From Parascedosporium putredinis (taxonomy: Eukaryota; Ascomycota; Sordariomycetes; Microascales; Microascaceae): a DNA stretch of 64,000 nt. The stretch is from assembly GCA_949357655.1 (NCBI GenBank), contig CASHTG010000018.1, positions 620,001 to 684,000 on the forward strand, in the 5' to 3' direction. The first letter of the stretch is position 1, and the number at the start of each line of letters is the position of its first letter. Shown piece after piece: positions 1 to 12,570 of the stretch. Made by a program: the position numbers and the translations under genes. The notes under the pieces were generated by a model. It saw only the letters and a program-made list of their open reading frames with translations, was not told where the DNA came from and ran no database searches.

Positions 1-997
1 GGAATAGACTTATGCAGCAATGGATTGGGGGTTCCGAGATTATCCATGGACTTCTGGCTGGCGACCCCTCGACGCCCGGAAACCAAGACAGACGGAAGGC
101 TTTGGATATCCTGGCCAGCGATGTGATGAAGAGGCTGCGAGACGAAAAGGCAAGAAAGGGCCAGCCAAAGGGGAGACAACGGCGAACTCAGCAGCCGGAA
201 CCGCCTCGGTGGACACTACCGGACGTGACAGCGTCGATACACCGCCAACGCAGGCCCATCACACACCCTCATATCCACACAGCCTGCACGCGTCGCCTCC
301 TTCGGGCTTCTCGAGCCCGGGAGATGGCCAGGTGCCCCATTCCCTCGACGACTACGACAGCACATCGCAGATGCAACTTTGCCAGGCTCCCCGCTGATTC
401 GATGGGCATTTCGCTCGCGGTAGGGCTGCAGTCGTCCCAGGATGTCGGTATACATGCGCACCGACGCGTCGAGGTTGCCCATCACGGACATGCCGTCCGC
501 CACCAGATTCTCTCTGGAGTGCTTGACAGTCACGCCGGACTGGCGCTTGACTCCCCCTCGAGACACAGCTCCTTCTTACGCACAGCCCTGAAACATCTTT
601 TGTCGACCAGCAATTTATCGCCTCCTTTGGCATCGAGCCAGGCCCTCAACTCTTCCACCATATGAGCACCCCTAGCACCGCACCCGGCGCCGCAAACCCC
701 TTCACCCCCGTCTCGACAATCGCCGTCTATCTGCGCCCGCATCCCTTGTCGACATACCCTCTCAGACCTGAGCTCTGGATTGCCACCCTCGACACTCAGT
801 CACTCGAGAGACTGCAGCAAGTGGCGATTGACAAGTATCCAAAGGCGACATGCGTGAAGATCGAGGGGGTCCTGAAGGATCCCAAAGGTTCCGAGTTGCT
901 CGTCCATATCGATGACGACGGGAAGCTCGCGGCCTACTTGGCGCACGTGGAGGGCTCGACGCCCACCTTCAACGTACAGTTGGAGTGGCGAGGCTAG
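1..997 (+). CDS. 3' part of an unknown gene; possible CP2/Grainyhead-like transcription factor C-terminus
   Basis: The reading is continuous on the plus strand only if several frame changes are allowed, as elsewhere in this window. A charged segment (about 12-170) is followed by a Ser/Pro/His-rich linker (about 170-390), another segment (about 420-590) and a well-formed C-terminal domain of roughly 120 residues ending at the stop 995-997. The last domain (VYLRPHP, a hydrophobic strand, a LERLQQVAIDKYP helix, then LLVHIDDDGKLAAYL) resembles the ubiquitin-like dimerisation domain that ends CP2/Grainyhead factors. That family assignment is my inference from the pattern alone. The DNA-binding domain would lie left of the window. 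A minus-strand reading across 216-660 also looks partly protein-like, but it has no convincing family match and is probably the antisense shadow. Confidence 0.4.
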
Positions 998-3900
998 GGC
1001 GAGGGATGTTTTCCTTTTTTACCTTTTTCTTTTCTTTCTATTTTTGGTTTCTTTGATTGGGACGACCCAAGCGGCCGTATGTTGGCCTAGGCAAATGGAA
1101 TCCCCGCTCAACTTTTGCGAAGCGCATGCCGATAGGCCTACTGCACCCCGAGGTAGCCCGATGCTAGACAGCATGGCTGCGTTCAACAACCCGGGGCCTG
1201 GGCCCGAGATGACGCCCCAGCTTCGAATTCAACATCCTGATGGGGCGGCGGGCCATACCAGCGGTTCATGACAGGGTCTCTCTGCTTGTTTCTCGATAGG
1301 CCAAAATCAACGAGCCCACGGCTGCCCAGGGACGGCAAGAAACTCACCTCAATGGCTATCGAGAGCTTGTGCATGCACCAGGGTCCTGCGCGCGCTCTCT
1401 CCCCCGCTCTCTCCTTTCACCTCTCCTCTTTCCACTTTTCCCTCTCCTCTCTCTCCCATACCATAATCGACATAGGAGGATACGGCTGTCATGAAGTATT
1501 GGAGTCTGTATTTCGGTTCCTTTATCCTTTTTCTTCTCAAACGTACCTACTGTCACCCGTCCCCTGTACAGCGAACGAGGGCTATCGCCAGATTGGAGTT
1601 TTTTTTCCTTCCTATCCCACCGCGAAGAAGGATTTAAGAGTTTATTACGAGGTAGTCGGTTAAGATTAGTTTATAGCACTTTTGACCTGGCCGTTTCATA
1701 CGTCGGTCCAGACAAAGCATATGTCCACTTCCTATGAGTCCCACTTGGGTCTATTGGGTTTCCATCCGGGAGACCTCGCCCGGGAGAACTGCATTCCTCC
1801 GTGACGCCAACGGTGGAGATGGTTAAGGTCTACCACCCTGTAGAGTAAAGCGCTGAAAGCGTGTGACGCGGCTCTCCACTTTGTGGGTGTGTTCCTGACA
1901 GGACTGGGGCTTCTGGGTGGAGACTGAATGGAGAAAAGGCGAGGAAGATCCATTAATTGATGGGGGATAATAGAAGATGAGTGCAAGGGGTTTCCACCAA
2001 GTAGTTCGCAAGTTCTTTTGAAAATAAGGGTGGTCAAGCCACCAGACCTGCGATTTGAAAAGCAAGGAGCAAAGCTATAGGGAACGGTTTCTCGGTCGTC
2101 AAGGGATGCGAACAGTTGGAACAGTTGAGCCTTTTCTCCTTCAAGTAATAATAATATAAGAGTCGAGATAAATACCCCACTCTATTGGGCTTCACGCTGC
2201 ACCTCGACCTCGATGGGACAGGGAGTGTTTCATGTGCCCCAAGTTTCAACGTGTGAGGGTGCAAAGCTTACATCTGGGGGTTTCCTCATTTGTCTCGAGT
2301 GGCCTCTAGCTGTGTTTCCTGATCCCACTGCAACGACGGATAGAGGCGGTCATAACTCGGTCCCGGGAAAACTGGGAAAAACAGATAGCCCGAGAAAAGA
2401 GGTCGGTTCCATTCATCGATGCCAATTTGGCTCATGAAAGAGGGTCATGTCAAGTCAGCAACCTCCATCCCTCCACTCGCTGTCATTGAGCATCTTTCTG
2501 CAGGGTCGCGGAGCCGGGATTTGGAATCTGGAATCTTGACTTGTGGGGACGGGCGGGGGCGCCGCTGGTGCCGAGAGAGAAGAAAGAAAATGGTGATGAA
2601 GAGGATAATAAAGGCGGTGGCAGAGATGGGGGCGGTGCAGGGCAATCGTGATGAGCGGGCGATTTGAACGTTTTTGGAACCACGTTGATTCCATGGGGGA
2701 CCCTCGTGGGGCAGCAATGATGTGTGTGTCGATTCCGTGATGCGGGAGGGCTCCGGGAGGCTGAGCAGCCCTAAAAGGCCAGTGCTTTGTAGGGGAGGGG
2801 CCGGGTGGCTCAATTTTATCGGGATCAGTGGATGAGGTTTGGTGCAGGCGGGCTGGCATCAACGGATCAAGCGTGCTGCCTTGTGCACATACTTCAATTA
2901 AGCACTGGAGGGCGGCGCAAGCAATTTGAGTGGGCTTGGCCAATGCACGCAAAGCTTGAGGTACCCCGGCCTCGCCCGTTACCAAGCTGCTGCGCCCGGG
3001 TCCAGCTCCAGCTCTGGCACAGTATTCAATTCAATCGAGAGCGATGAGATGACCGTGATTGATAGGATGGCTTGAATGGACCATACCTGAAGGGCTTCCG
3101 CAAGGCGGACATCATGTACTCGCTGTGCATGAGGAACCCATTCTCACTGGGGGCCAAGGCCGCCGATGTTGAAGTGCTGTGAAACCCGAACCCTCAATGA
3201 ATTGAACCAAGTTCTCCCGGCAGCCCGGTAAGCTGACGCTCTCATCGGCGAATCGGGTGGACTGTTCAATGTTTCTCAAAGACTCCCCTTTATGAAGGCT
3301 CTTGGTTTTTTTCCTTGCTCTTTCTCAGGGGCCGAATGCACAGCCCTATGAAATGTGGCCCGAGGTAAGAAGACGGAACGGTAGCTTACTTTTCCTCCCC
3401 GTCCGCCTGCATCGGGCCAAAATGCTGCTTCTAAAATATAAATGTGCGAGAGAGGCGACTCCGAAGGACGCGGACACACACGCGATGCACCTTGAGCATT
3501 GGCCGGCCAAGGCAAATTGACACACGCCCACGCCTGCATGACAGGGCTGGGACTTGGGGGCGACTGAATGGATGCTGTTATGGAAGTTGTCAGTGAACTC
3601 CGATCAATTGCATTCTCTCACAGCGACTATTGGCTGTGTTCTTAGAGTCCACAACCTGTGGCGGGGTGTAGAGTGCAGACAGCCGCAAGCCACTCTCATT
3701 TTATACTTGCTAGACCAGGCCAGACCAGATGTTTCTCTCCCTTTTGGGATATAGTTGAGAGTGATTACACTAGCTCCCACGTCGTGTACATTCGGAGACC
3801 AGGTTCGGTGTTCTTTGTGCCCCGTGTCGTCCACATGAACCGGTGAGGCGGTACCCTGAGAGCACAACCTTCCTCATCACCATGCTTGGTTTTAGGTCTT

Positions 3901-6900
3901 GATAGCTGGCAGGAGATGGTTCGAGTGATCAAAAAACAAAGAAAAATCTCACATCACTGCTTCTTTCGAAGCCACCGCCCACCCTTTCCGTGTATGGGCC
4001 CAAGAACGCTCGCAAAGCCAAGATCGGACCTCAGCAATAGGATGTCCGTAGAAAGGCGAACCGGAGCAGCGGTTGTCGGTTCAGGCGCGGCACGGACCCG
4101 CCGCTGGTAAGACCGAACATACATTAGGCTTTGGTGCCCAGCACATGAATGCCGCTCTACCTTTTATGGTCCGCAAAGCAAGATCTCTTCATTTTGCAGT
4201 GGCATATAACTTGTTACCCTTTAGTATAATGATAACACACATCCGGTTTGCCTCGCTGAAAATCTTGGTCCAATGTAAATGTCCCAAGATTTCCTGGCGA
4301 TCTTCTTCTCACTATCTTGCATCTCGCCCCCTCACTTCTCTCATCATCTTTGCTCTACTTCGCAAAGAGCGCCCCAAGTTTGGGTCAGCAATGCCGAGAC
4401 AGGGGTGCGCGAAGATCTCTGATTGCGAGACGGCCGCGGCAAGTCTCTGGGCGATGGAGTATCTTCAGATATGATGGGGGCAAGTTCGCATAAATAGTGC
4501 AACAGCCATGACATCGATGATCTGCACCTCTCTTCAGGGAAGGGGCTGTCTTGCCAACCGCCAACCCGGAAAATTCTGTTGGATTTTGGGCTCGAGAGCT
4601 GGGGCCACGGCGGTCGGTCGACATGCGTAAGGGCAGAGCCCGCATCGCGCAAGCGACTTCAAGCCTCCATGGCCACGGTTCCCTCGCATTGACTAGGGTC
4701 AAGCGTGGGGAGAGTCTGCTTAGACTCTCCTGTCAGATCAAGACTAGGCCCACGTGTAGTGTATGGAGTTGGCCCTCGCCCTTGCTGGCTCTCATAAATA
4801 ATCATTCACAGCCAGCGCTGGCGCAGGCCACTATGGTTGGTTGCAGGGGGCGAAGCCAAAAGTCATTGAGCTGTACAGCCCCTCGCCCCCATGATCTGAG
4901 CTAGACCTCAGGATTGATCCCAAAGACCAAAGGGCGGCTCCGGCGCCTCTTGGTTGGCATTTGCGTGACCTATGATGGGGGTTTCAGGGTGCAATAAATA
5001 TTTTAAAAATGAAAGAAAAATGAAAAAGAAAACAAAAAGAAAAGAAAAGGGAAAAAGGAAGAAAAAAGAGTCGTGCCTTCCAGCCAAAAAGGTTTATAGC
5101 CCTCTTCCACAACACTAATCTATGGTTCCAGATACCTAGTAGACTAGGGCTGTTATATTGGTGAGTGCTCGAATGCTCTGCTCCCAAGGCGCCGCGCTGT
5201 TTTGCGTGGAGCCAGCCGTTGAGACTGTCGTACCAAGAAAATTCGGATAATAAATCCAGTTCGATCTCATCACGCTTGCCAAGCCTCTGAGAAAGGACGG
5301 GGTTGAAGTTGATCCATCATTGATCCTGGCTCGCCTGCACTGTGTGCTCCCCAAGAACGGAAAAAGAATACATTGTCCTTGAAGTGAGTGTGGGTCATGC
5401 CTTCTGCACATCTATTTCGAGGCCTCTGGCGCTAAGAACAGGTACTGCTGCAGTGTTCCTCGGAAGTGAGCTCGTACCTGCCCTGTACGAGTGTCAATCA
5501 CGCCAATTTAGTGTACTCCACAAGCGCCAGGTTGCTGGTAGAGTACAGTCCGGTACGCTAGAGACGAAGGAGGTACAGCATAGTATTGGGAATGTTACAA
5601 GAGGCACGCTGACACTAGTACAAGTAGGACTTTGCCCTTGACAACATCGATTCTGTCCTATCCCCTGGCCCCCGTGTACATCGTCCTCTCCCTGGCTCCC
5701 TCGAACAGGATTCTCCGCTGTTGTTTCATCAGCACTACCAACTCAGACATTTGACGGTTTTCGTTCATCTTCCCCCATCCTTGCTCCTCACCTTCAGCAT
5801 TGGGTATCTTGGGGTCTTCATCCGCCTTTGTTTACGTTCTCTTTCTCTTTGGCTAGAGGGACTGGTGAGCATTTTTGCGAGAGCAAACTCAAACAGCCGA
5901 CCTGCACTCATACTGAATCTTAGACCAACATCCACCAAGATCATCAACTCCCTCTCTCCAAGATTTTCGCTCTTCTCGAACACGCACCGCACGCTTGGCT
6001 TGCGTCGCATTGACCTTCCTCTATCCTCCGTCAGCCGTGTCCATTTCATCCCTTCAGCCCCACGCCGCCTGTTCTGCTTCATTTCCCCTTCCAAAGAGAA
6101 AACGGGTTCTTTTCACCCAACCTTCGTATCGCCGACCGCGACCACAGCTCAAAGCCTTATTCTTTTCTTTCTCTTTTTCTTCTTCTTTTTCTTCTCCTCC
6201 ACTTCATCCTCTGACGCCTTTCACCGTCTGTGATTCTCCCTTGTTCGTTTTGTCCTTTTTCCGGCACGAGTCGTCATTGAGGGCGAGACGGGACACACCA
6301 AGGTTTAATATAGAATTGTCAACCAACTATATTATTTCCCTCGCCGATTCCATACCCCTTTCGTTCCCGCCCTCACCCCTTCCGCCCGCCCTCCAACCAC
6401 ACTCCTTCATCAATCCCCGAACGGTCCAGTGAAATCTTCCGATACACCAACGCCTGGCTTCGACTTTCCCGAGCGATTTCTCCCCTTCCTCGCTTCTTCC
6501 CCTCTTCCGATAGATCGACCGGAGGCAATCCATCACCACCTCGAAGCGCCCTCTCTCCACAACTCCCACGACCGATAGACCGTCGTAACCGTCCTTCAAC
6601 AATCACACACAGGCTACCTATCGTTACTGATTGACAGTGCCTCCATTTTTCGGTGTCCTGCCGTGAGTAGAACCAGTTTGATCGCACCAGCGACCTTCAG
6701 CCACCAGGTTTTATTGTAGGCTAGTTTTGTCGACTCCAAACCGCTTCGTTGGAGTCGCACAAAACAGTCGCATTTTCGCCCATCCTGGCGACCCGAATCG
6801 AGACGCCATCACGAGGGTCTCTCCTCGGCGGAGACCCAGGCTTCTCTCAGTACGATCAGTACTCTCCTCAATCCTACGGCCATCAATCGCATTTCTCAGA

Positions 6901-6907
6901 AGCGCCA
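998..6907. other. Intergenic region plus CT-rich 5' leader of the UPF0658 gene
   Basis: No open frame here is convincing; those present are short, overlapping and low in complexity. An A-rich stretch (4990-5075) stands out. From about 5640 the plus strand becomes strongly pyrimidine-rich, typical of filamentous-fungal promoters and leaders. A GTGAGT at 6663-6668 could be the donor of a leader intron ending at the AG of 6718-6719 or 6849-6850. No ATG lies in the leader just before it. Confidence 0.5.
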
Positions 6908-8312
6908 ATGAATCAATCATACCAACAACAGTCCGAGTACGGACAATACCTACCTCCCTCCCAGACCTACACGCCACCCCACAAGATGCCGGCGGCCAGT
7001 CGAGCCAGTACCAAACGTATAACTACGACCAGTCCCAGTTCGACCAGTCGTATTCGCGGGAGGCTCAAGGTACTAACGGAGGCGGAGTGAAGAAGGCCAA
7101 GCTCTGGAGCTTGGAGTTCATGTCTAGCAAATGGCCCCGTCTGTTTATGCTGGTCGTCGGTATTCAAGCCATTCTCTGTCTAACTTTTGAGGCGTACGTC
7201 TTTGTTTCCCCCTCTGCTTTCGTGCTCTCAGTTTCCATTTCAGGACGAGATTTAAGTTCGCGCTAACCCGTTGACAATCCAGGTACGTCTTTGCACAATT
7301 CCAAACGAACCTGGGGCCGTACGTCAAAGACGACCCCAAGGCGGACGCGCAATACAAAACCATTCCCACGTTCCTTACCCTCTTTATCTTCGGCTTCCTG
7401 TACGAGCTTATTGTTGTCTGGGATGCCTTGCGCATGAAGAACACTATTCAGGTCATTGGCGTGTGCATCTCCAATCTGGCCTTGCTCATCTATACTGCCA
7501 TACAGATTGAGCAAATTTCGGAGGCGCTAGACATCCTCAGCAAGTTCAGCGGTGCCTTGAAGTCGGACCCTGTCAAAATCTGGGCCGATATTCGGCCTTT
7601 CCTCGTCGCCATTCCAGCCATCATTGCCGCCTGTACTATCGCCATGTGCTTCGTGGCCTGGAAGCTGTACCAAGAGTTCGCTTGGGACATCTTGAAGCAT
7701 ATCGGCGCTGACTATCGGATGAAGAAGCGGTTTCTTCATTACCAGGTAAGAAGCCCGGGACACCCGCCCGCGTGTTCTTCACCAGAAAAAGAACTCGGAG
7801 CTGACAATTTGTAGATCTATATCGCTCTCCTCAAGTTTGATTTCTTCTTCTTCCTAGGTTTTATGGTTCAGTTCCTTGTCGTCGTCAACGATCAGTCGGA
7901 CGATCCCGAATTCGGTCTCACCATTGCCGTTATCCCCATCACCATCTTTATCCTTTTGTTTGCTGCATGGTCGGCCCGCCGCGAAAACAAGTGGGGGATG
8001 CTGGTCACAATCATCTGCTACCTCGGCGCTCTCACTTACTTCATCTTTAAGCTCGTTCGCATCTACCAGACCCACACCCAAGCGACCTATCGACCAGTCC
8101 GAAAGTCCTTGACTGCCTTCTCCGTCATCACGATTCTTCTCATTCTCCTCACGATTGCTAACGCTATCGTCTGCATGACGAATTTCGGCGCTGGTCTAAG
8201 GGACCACCTCAGATCTTCCAACCGAAGGGATGAGGAAAAGCCTGATATGAATTCGATCAACCTCAACGATCTTAAGCAGCCTCAGGTCCCTAGCAGAATG
8301 ACCATCGATTAA
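6908..8312 (+). CDS. UPF0658 Golgi apparatus membrane protein family
   Basis: This is a multispan membrane protein of the UPF0658 family, whose fission-yeast members are placed in the Golgi; its biochemical role is unknown. After a Gln/Tyr/Ser-rich cytosolic N-terminus of about 65 residues, the protein has about eight hydrophobic spans and a hydrophilic tail (DLKQPQVPSRMTID). Introns are 7194-7282 and 7746-7814, both GT..AG. The first ATG in the open frame is 6908; the Q/Y-rich frame stays open further upstream but has no ATG, so this start is preferred. The frame changes at the C run 6977-6980: one extra C joins SQTYTPP to the downstream QDAGGQSSQ reading. Intron 1 is bounded by an 11-bp direct repeat (see findings). 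The stop is at 8310-8312. Confidence 0.85.
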
Positions 8313-9916
8313 TCGAGGAAGCGGTGAGTCGGATACTGTCTCTCTTCCGACCTTATGGAAACAACGCATTGGCGTGATGCAAACTGCGACATGCGGGATG
8401 CTTAAAGGCACCCCGTGAAGACTAAGACGATGGAGGCGGCAAGGGAGTAAGGCAGGTGGAATTTTGGGGAACAAAATTTGTACAAAACAAATATGACTTG
8501 ACGACTTGGATTTTTCTTTCTATCTTGCCCGCATGTTTGCGAGTCATTCCCGTTCTCCTGGCCTCGTTTTCATTTTCTCTCAACTTTCTTATCATTTTCC
8601 TTTTGGTCCGTTATTATCAGCTCGTTCGTCTTCGAGTCTCGCCGATCTGACCTTTTCCTTGTCCCCCTTCCAGCATGAGCAATCTTTGGCTCATGCTGAT
8701 ATCATCGGAGGTGAAGATACACTAGGAGCGTCATTTACCATGTTGCGGATGCTCTGCAGCCCATTTTCCTTTTTCTCCCATCTGTTTTCTCTTGTCGTTC
8801 ACGCCTTTTCGTTCCCGAGAACGAAGCAATAGCGGGTGTATGTGTTTGGATTTCCGGGATGTTTTGTTTTTTTCGTCAGAGAGGTTATAGCTTGACATAC
8901 ATACCCACCCCACCCTTAGCGGCTCGAATAGTCGTCGCTTTGAATATCATAAGAAATCTCTGAAGAAACCAGACCCTCGCCCTCTCTTGAACTTGATGAA
9001 TGACCTATCGATCCGCTCTGGCGATCTGGTTACTTGGGACAGGCATAGTGAGTGACTGGACCTTTTTGCTTCTCCCTTCAGTGGAAAAAGAAATGCAGGT
9101 CTAAACTAAACCCATCACGTCTCTCCCTACCTCATGTTGTAGGGATATCAACCCACGATTCACGCTCACTGAACAAGGCAATGACCGATCGAGGCTATCA
9201 GACCTAGTTTGCCCGACTATTAGTTCCAACAGCCCTTCTCATTTATTCAAAGACTACTTCAAATGTTACGCGGGGTATCGCAATGCGACCACTCTATCAA
9301 GGTTCAAAACAAATCCCGGAAAAGAGCTAGTGATTAACGAGGCCTAGTAAACGTAACTGGAAGCCGTGAAAGCACTCGTATTGTCACGAATATCGAGTTC
9401 TAGGGCTCCAAAACGATGAGCAATGAGGCGTGTCCATTGTCGGTTAAAATGATAAACAGAGGTCTAAGAGTAGAGTACAAGCATTGCACAAAGCCCCCAT
9501 CTCTGACGTAACAAGACGCACTTATACGTCTATAGGAAGCAATCTTAAAGGGGACGTAAGCGGATGAAGGAAGAGGGGGTGGGGGAGGGTCCGTAGAAGA
9601 TGAGATAGATAAGTCATAAAAGAGGATGCGAAGGAGGTAAAAGGCTCAAGATCGCAGTGAGAGAAACGAGGATGAAAACCGCCCCAAGAAACGCCGTACC
9701 GTCCTGTATAACCCAGAGATGCACTGCCAGGCCAAATGACCAAAAAGAAAATCGGAGAAGAATAGGACCGAGAGATAAAAGAGACTAAGAAAAAAGTACC
9801 CGTAGGCTGAAAGAGACCCGAATGAGGGCGGAGGAAGGGAGGGGAGACACGCAGGCAACAAGCAACGCCTTCTCGGGCGAGCGGGTGTTTTCGCTTGAGA
9901 GATGCAACGCAGGTTG
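8313..9916. other. Convergent 3' intergenic region
   Basis: This region lies between the ends of the UPF0658 gene (+) and RMD5 (-), so it should hold two 3' untranslated regions. It is T-rich on the left half. The open frames at 9522-9974 overlap the RMD5 3' end on the same strand and read an alternative frame of its RING end. I see no other gene. Confidence 0.5.
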
Positions 9917-11304
9917 TTAAAGCTTTATTTCCCTTGCATCCTTGAAGACACCCTCGATCGGGCAGTAAGGGCATTTGAATCGAGAAGACTTTATCATCTT
10001 TTGAGGGCCTCCTTGCAAACGACGTGGCCGCAAGGTAGCATCATGGGGGATTTTGAGTTGTGGTTTGCTCTTTGAGCACGGGACAGACAAATATGGGATG
10101 ATAAACCATGCGGCGCGGGAGGGGAGTTTCAAAGGGTTGCTCGTCATACGACGTCCACTCCGTCTTCTTTGCCTTCATCGCTTGGTTGAACTTGAGGAGC
10201 TGAGGAAGGGAGATGGCGCCGGCGGTGACGGCGACGTAGAGGGGGACTCGGCGGAAAGGTTGAGGAGGGAGCAGAACTCGCGAGCAAAGGAGTGGGCCAC
10301 CTCCTCAAACGCAGTCTGGATCTCGAAAAGTGAGCGGTAGGGTGAGTCCTGGATATTACTCGTGAAAAGTATGGCCGTCATGAGCTCTCGAATTTGCTTC
10401 CCGTGACGGGTTTGAAATTTCCAAAAGTGCTCGCGAGCATAGTTGAGGGCTCCGGTAAGGCCGTTGCGATGGTCGTCGGGTAGGCCGTTCACGGAAGGAC
10501 CCTTAAGGAGCCAGATAAACTGGAGGCGGTTAAGCTCAAATTGTAGGTTTGACGAGTTGGCATCCAATCCTTCGGCATGCAACTCGGCCCAATCCATGGC
10601 GGGCACAAGGTCACGACTCCGCAAATGACCGAGTATATGATAAAGATTGGTGAAGTGGACCTCGAGGGGTTCAAACATGCTCGGGGGACATCGGACTCCC
10701 CAATGACCCCTTGCTCGCGTGCCTCGGTAAGGAACTGCGTTGCCACGTCGAAGCGGCCCTCACGGAAGAGGTGCATGATGATCGTTTTTGTAATATGGGA
10801 TTCGTATCCCGTTATTGAGCTTGCCTCAGAGGGGAGGGCTTTTGAGGGAGTGACTACGATGGGAAATGATATGGGTTAGATCAAGTTGCGAAATGACCGA
10901 CATAAGACGCCGTCGGAGCATCTATGTGAGAGCACGACCTGGCGAGGGAAGACACCAACCTTGTCTAGAGCCTTGCCAAAATTCTTTTGGTGTTTAGATA
11001 TATCCCTTAGATCCTTGTTCAGGGCCTCGAACCGATCCTTGACGGGGTTTTGGAGTTTAGTCATGGTAATGCTCGCAGTATGGGGGTCCTTGGCTGCAGA
11101 TGTCTCTACGTTAGCTAAAGTATAGAGCAGCATGTACTTATGGGGGAGCGCTATACCGTTCGCCACTTGCTCTCGCGCGGTCTCTAGAAGAGCCACGATT
11201 CTATCGGCATCTGCGACGGCGGCGGACAAGGTTGAGCCGCTCATCTTCTTCAACTCCTTCTGAAGGGACGCCATTGGCGTGGGCTCTACTCGGTCTGCCG
11301 ACAT
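9917..11304 (-). CDS. RMD5: GID/CTLH E3 ubiquitin ligase subunit Rmd5 (Gid2)
   Basis: Rmd5/Gid2 is one of the two RING-type subunits of the GID ligase, which marks gluconeogenic enzymes for degradation when glucose returns. The start ATG is 11302-11304 (MSADRVEPTP). An N-terminal helical region leads to an intron near 10980-10860, then a LisH-like segment (IIMHLFREGRFDVATQF) and a CTLH/CRA-like region (about 10680-10250). At the end is the degenerate RING typical of the family: CPVLKEQTTTQNPP, then CGHVVCKEAL, then CPYCPIEGVF. The stop is at 9917-9919. Four apparent frameshifts each sit on a homopolymer one base short: 10683-10687, 10241-10245, 10045-10049 and 9999-10002 (plus-strand coordinates). 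The exact intron-1 phase is not settled. STB6-like is divergent on the other strand. Confidence 0.88.
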
Positions 11305-12570
11305 CGTGCGAATGTGTCGGGAAAGGGAGAGTGAAAGGGGCAGTGGGGGATAAAGGGGAGTGAAAGAGAATAAAATAAGAAGCACTCCCGGTCCTGCGGA
11401 GACTACAGCATATGCAACTGTCGTTTATATTGGAATCCCTCAGAGGGACAGTGGGGTGGCGGGGGAGAGAAGCGGGCATGACCACTCTTGGGTGGCCGGA
11501 GCGGAGAGGGAGCTCCAGCGGAGGTGAACTTGTGATAGCGGGAGTGGCAGGTGCAGAATATGGAAAAGAATAACGCATGCAAGTAGAGAAGACGGATAAA
11601 AGCGATCACGGTGCCAACATGAGAAACACGGTCGTGAGGGAACGAGTCAACCCAAGTAATAAAGGCAGATGTTCGGAGCAAGTTCAAGGTTGGGTTCTGC
11701 CGTCATGAGAGGAGTTCGTCCAGGGCGTGGTCCAGTCCCAGACCTGGGCCTTTGTCTTTGCCGTGCCGGCCTTATCTCTTATCGGACCAATCAGTGCTCG
11801 TCATCGGATTCACCGCCTACTCCGTGAACCGTTCCCGTACATTGTGGAGATGTGCAGTGCCAGCTCGGTTGATCGCACAGTCCCTTGAAAGTACGCATCT
11901 GCTCAGGTTGGGGGAGGGTGGGGGCTTGCTCAACTGGTCCTGAGCGGGTCCCAGCCATGCTAGCCAAACAACGCAAGATCGATCCAGCTTGATCCATCCA
12001 TCCATCCATCCACAGATCAATCCATTATTAGGACGTAAAGTTCCTACCCTCTATTCGCTCGCTGCTCATTACCCAATCAGGGGAATCATCAACTCCTCTG
12101 CTCCTCGCTGGCTCTTCCAGCGCACTCCACCAGGGTCCCTGAGAGGTCATCCGCCACTCTCCTGCAGCAGGCAAGACTGTACTTTGATCAGTTACTTTTC
12201 GGCCTGGGCTAGGGCCCTGGAACGGAACAAATCAATTCCAATTTGTTTTGGTCTCAGCTCTCACCCCGACATTCCTTGAGCGCCAGTGTCGTCACATGCT
12301 AGCCACCGACCCAGACTCACTCAAGTCTACCGTCAAAGAGGAAAGTCGAGGCTCCGCCCAGGCAGTTGCTCATCCGAAAGCCCTCACACAGCTCTATAAC
12401 TTCAACTTGGGCAACATTCCTCACCTGACCCTTAGATACTTATTGCGGCCGTCGTACCCCAAGAACACGTCTAGCAAGTGATCGAGATTTTTCTTCGTCT
12501 CTTGCATTTTTCATATTTTTATATTTCTTTATTTTTGGCACACAATCTCAATGACCTTCGCTTCCCGACA
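11305..12570. promoter_or_regulatory. Divergent intergenic region between RMD5 and the STB6-like gene
   Basis: About 1.27 kb separates two head-to-head start codons, so both promoters should lie here. The RMD5 side begins with a purine-rich (minus-strand CT-rich) leader at 11310-11380. An ATCC microsatellite sits at 11992-12012. The last 90 bases before the STB6-like ATG are T-rich. I see no credible reading frame. Confidence 0.5.
11992..12012. repeat. (ATCC)5 microsatellite
   Basis: Five tandem ATCC units lie within the shared RMD5/STB6-like upstream region. This is a simple repeat with no evident function. Confidence 0.9.

Noticed and set aside
216..660. Minus-strand gene reading starting MVEELRAWLDAKGGDK
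   Set aside because: It looks protein-like, but it is antisense to plus-strand coding that continues on both sides, and I could match it to no family.
4990..5075. A-rich stretch as a retroposon poly(A) tail
   Set aside because: It is interspersed with G and T throughout, with no element body or target duplication visible, so it is treated as low-complexity sequence.
5721..6432. Open frames of 145-170 codons before the UPF0658 gene
   Set aside because: Ser/Phe/Leu/Pro-rich translations of a CT-rich leader, not protein-like.
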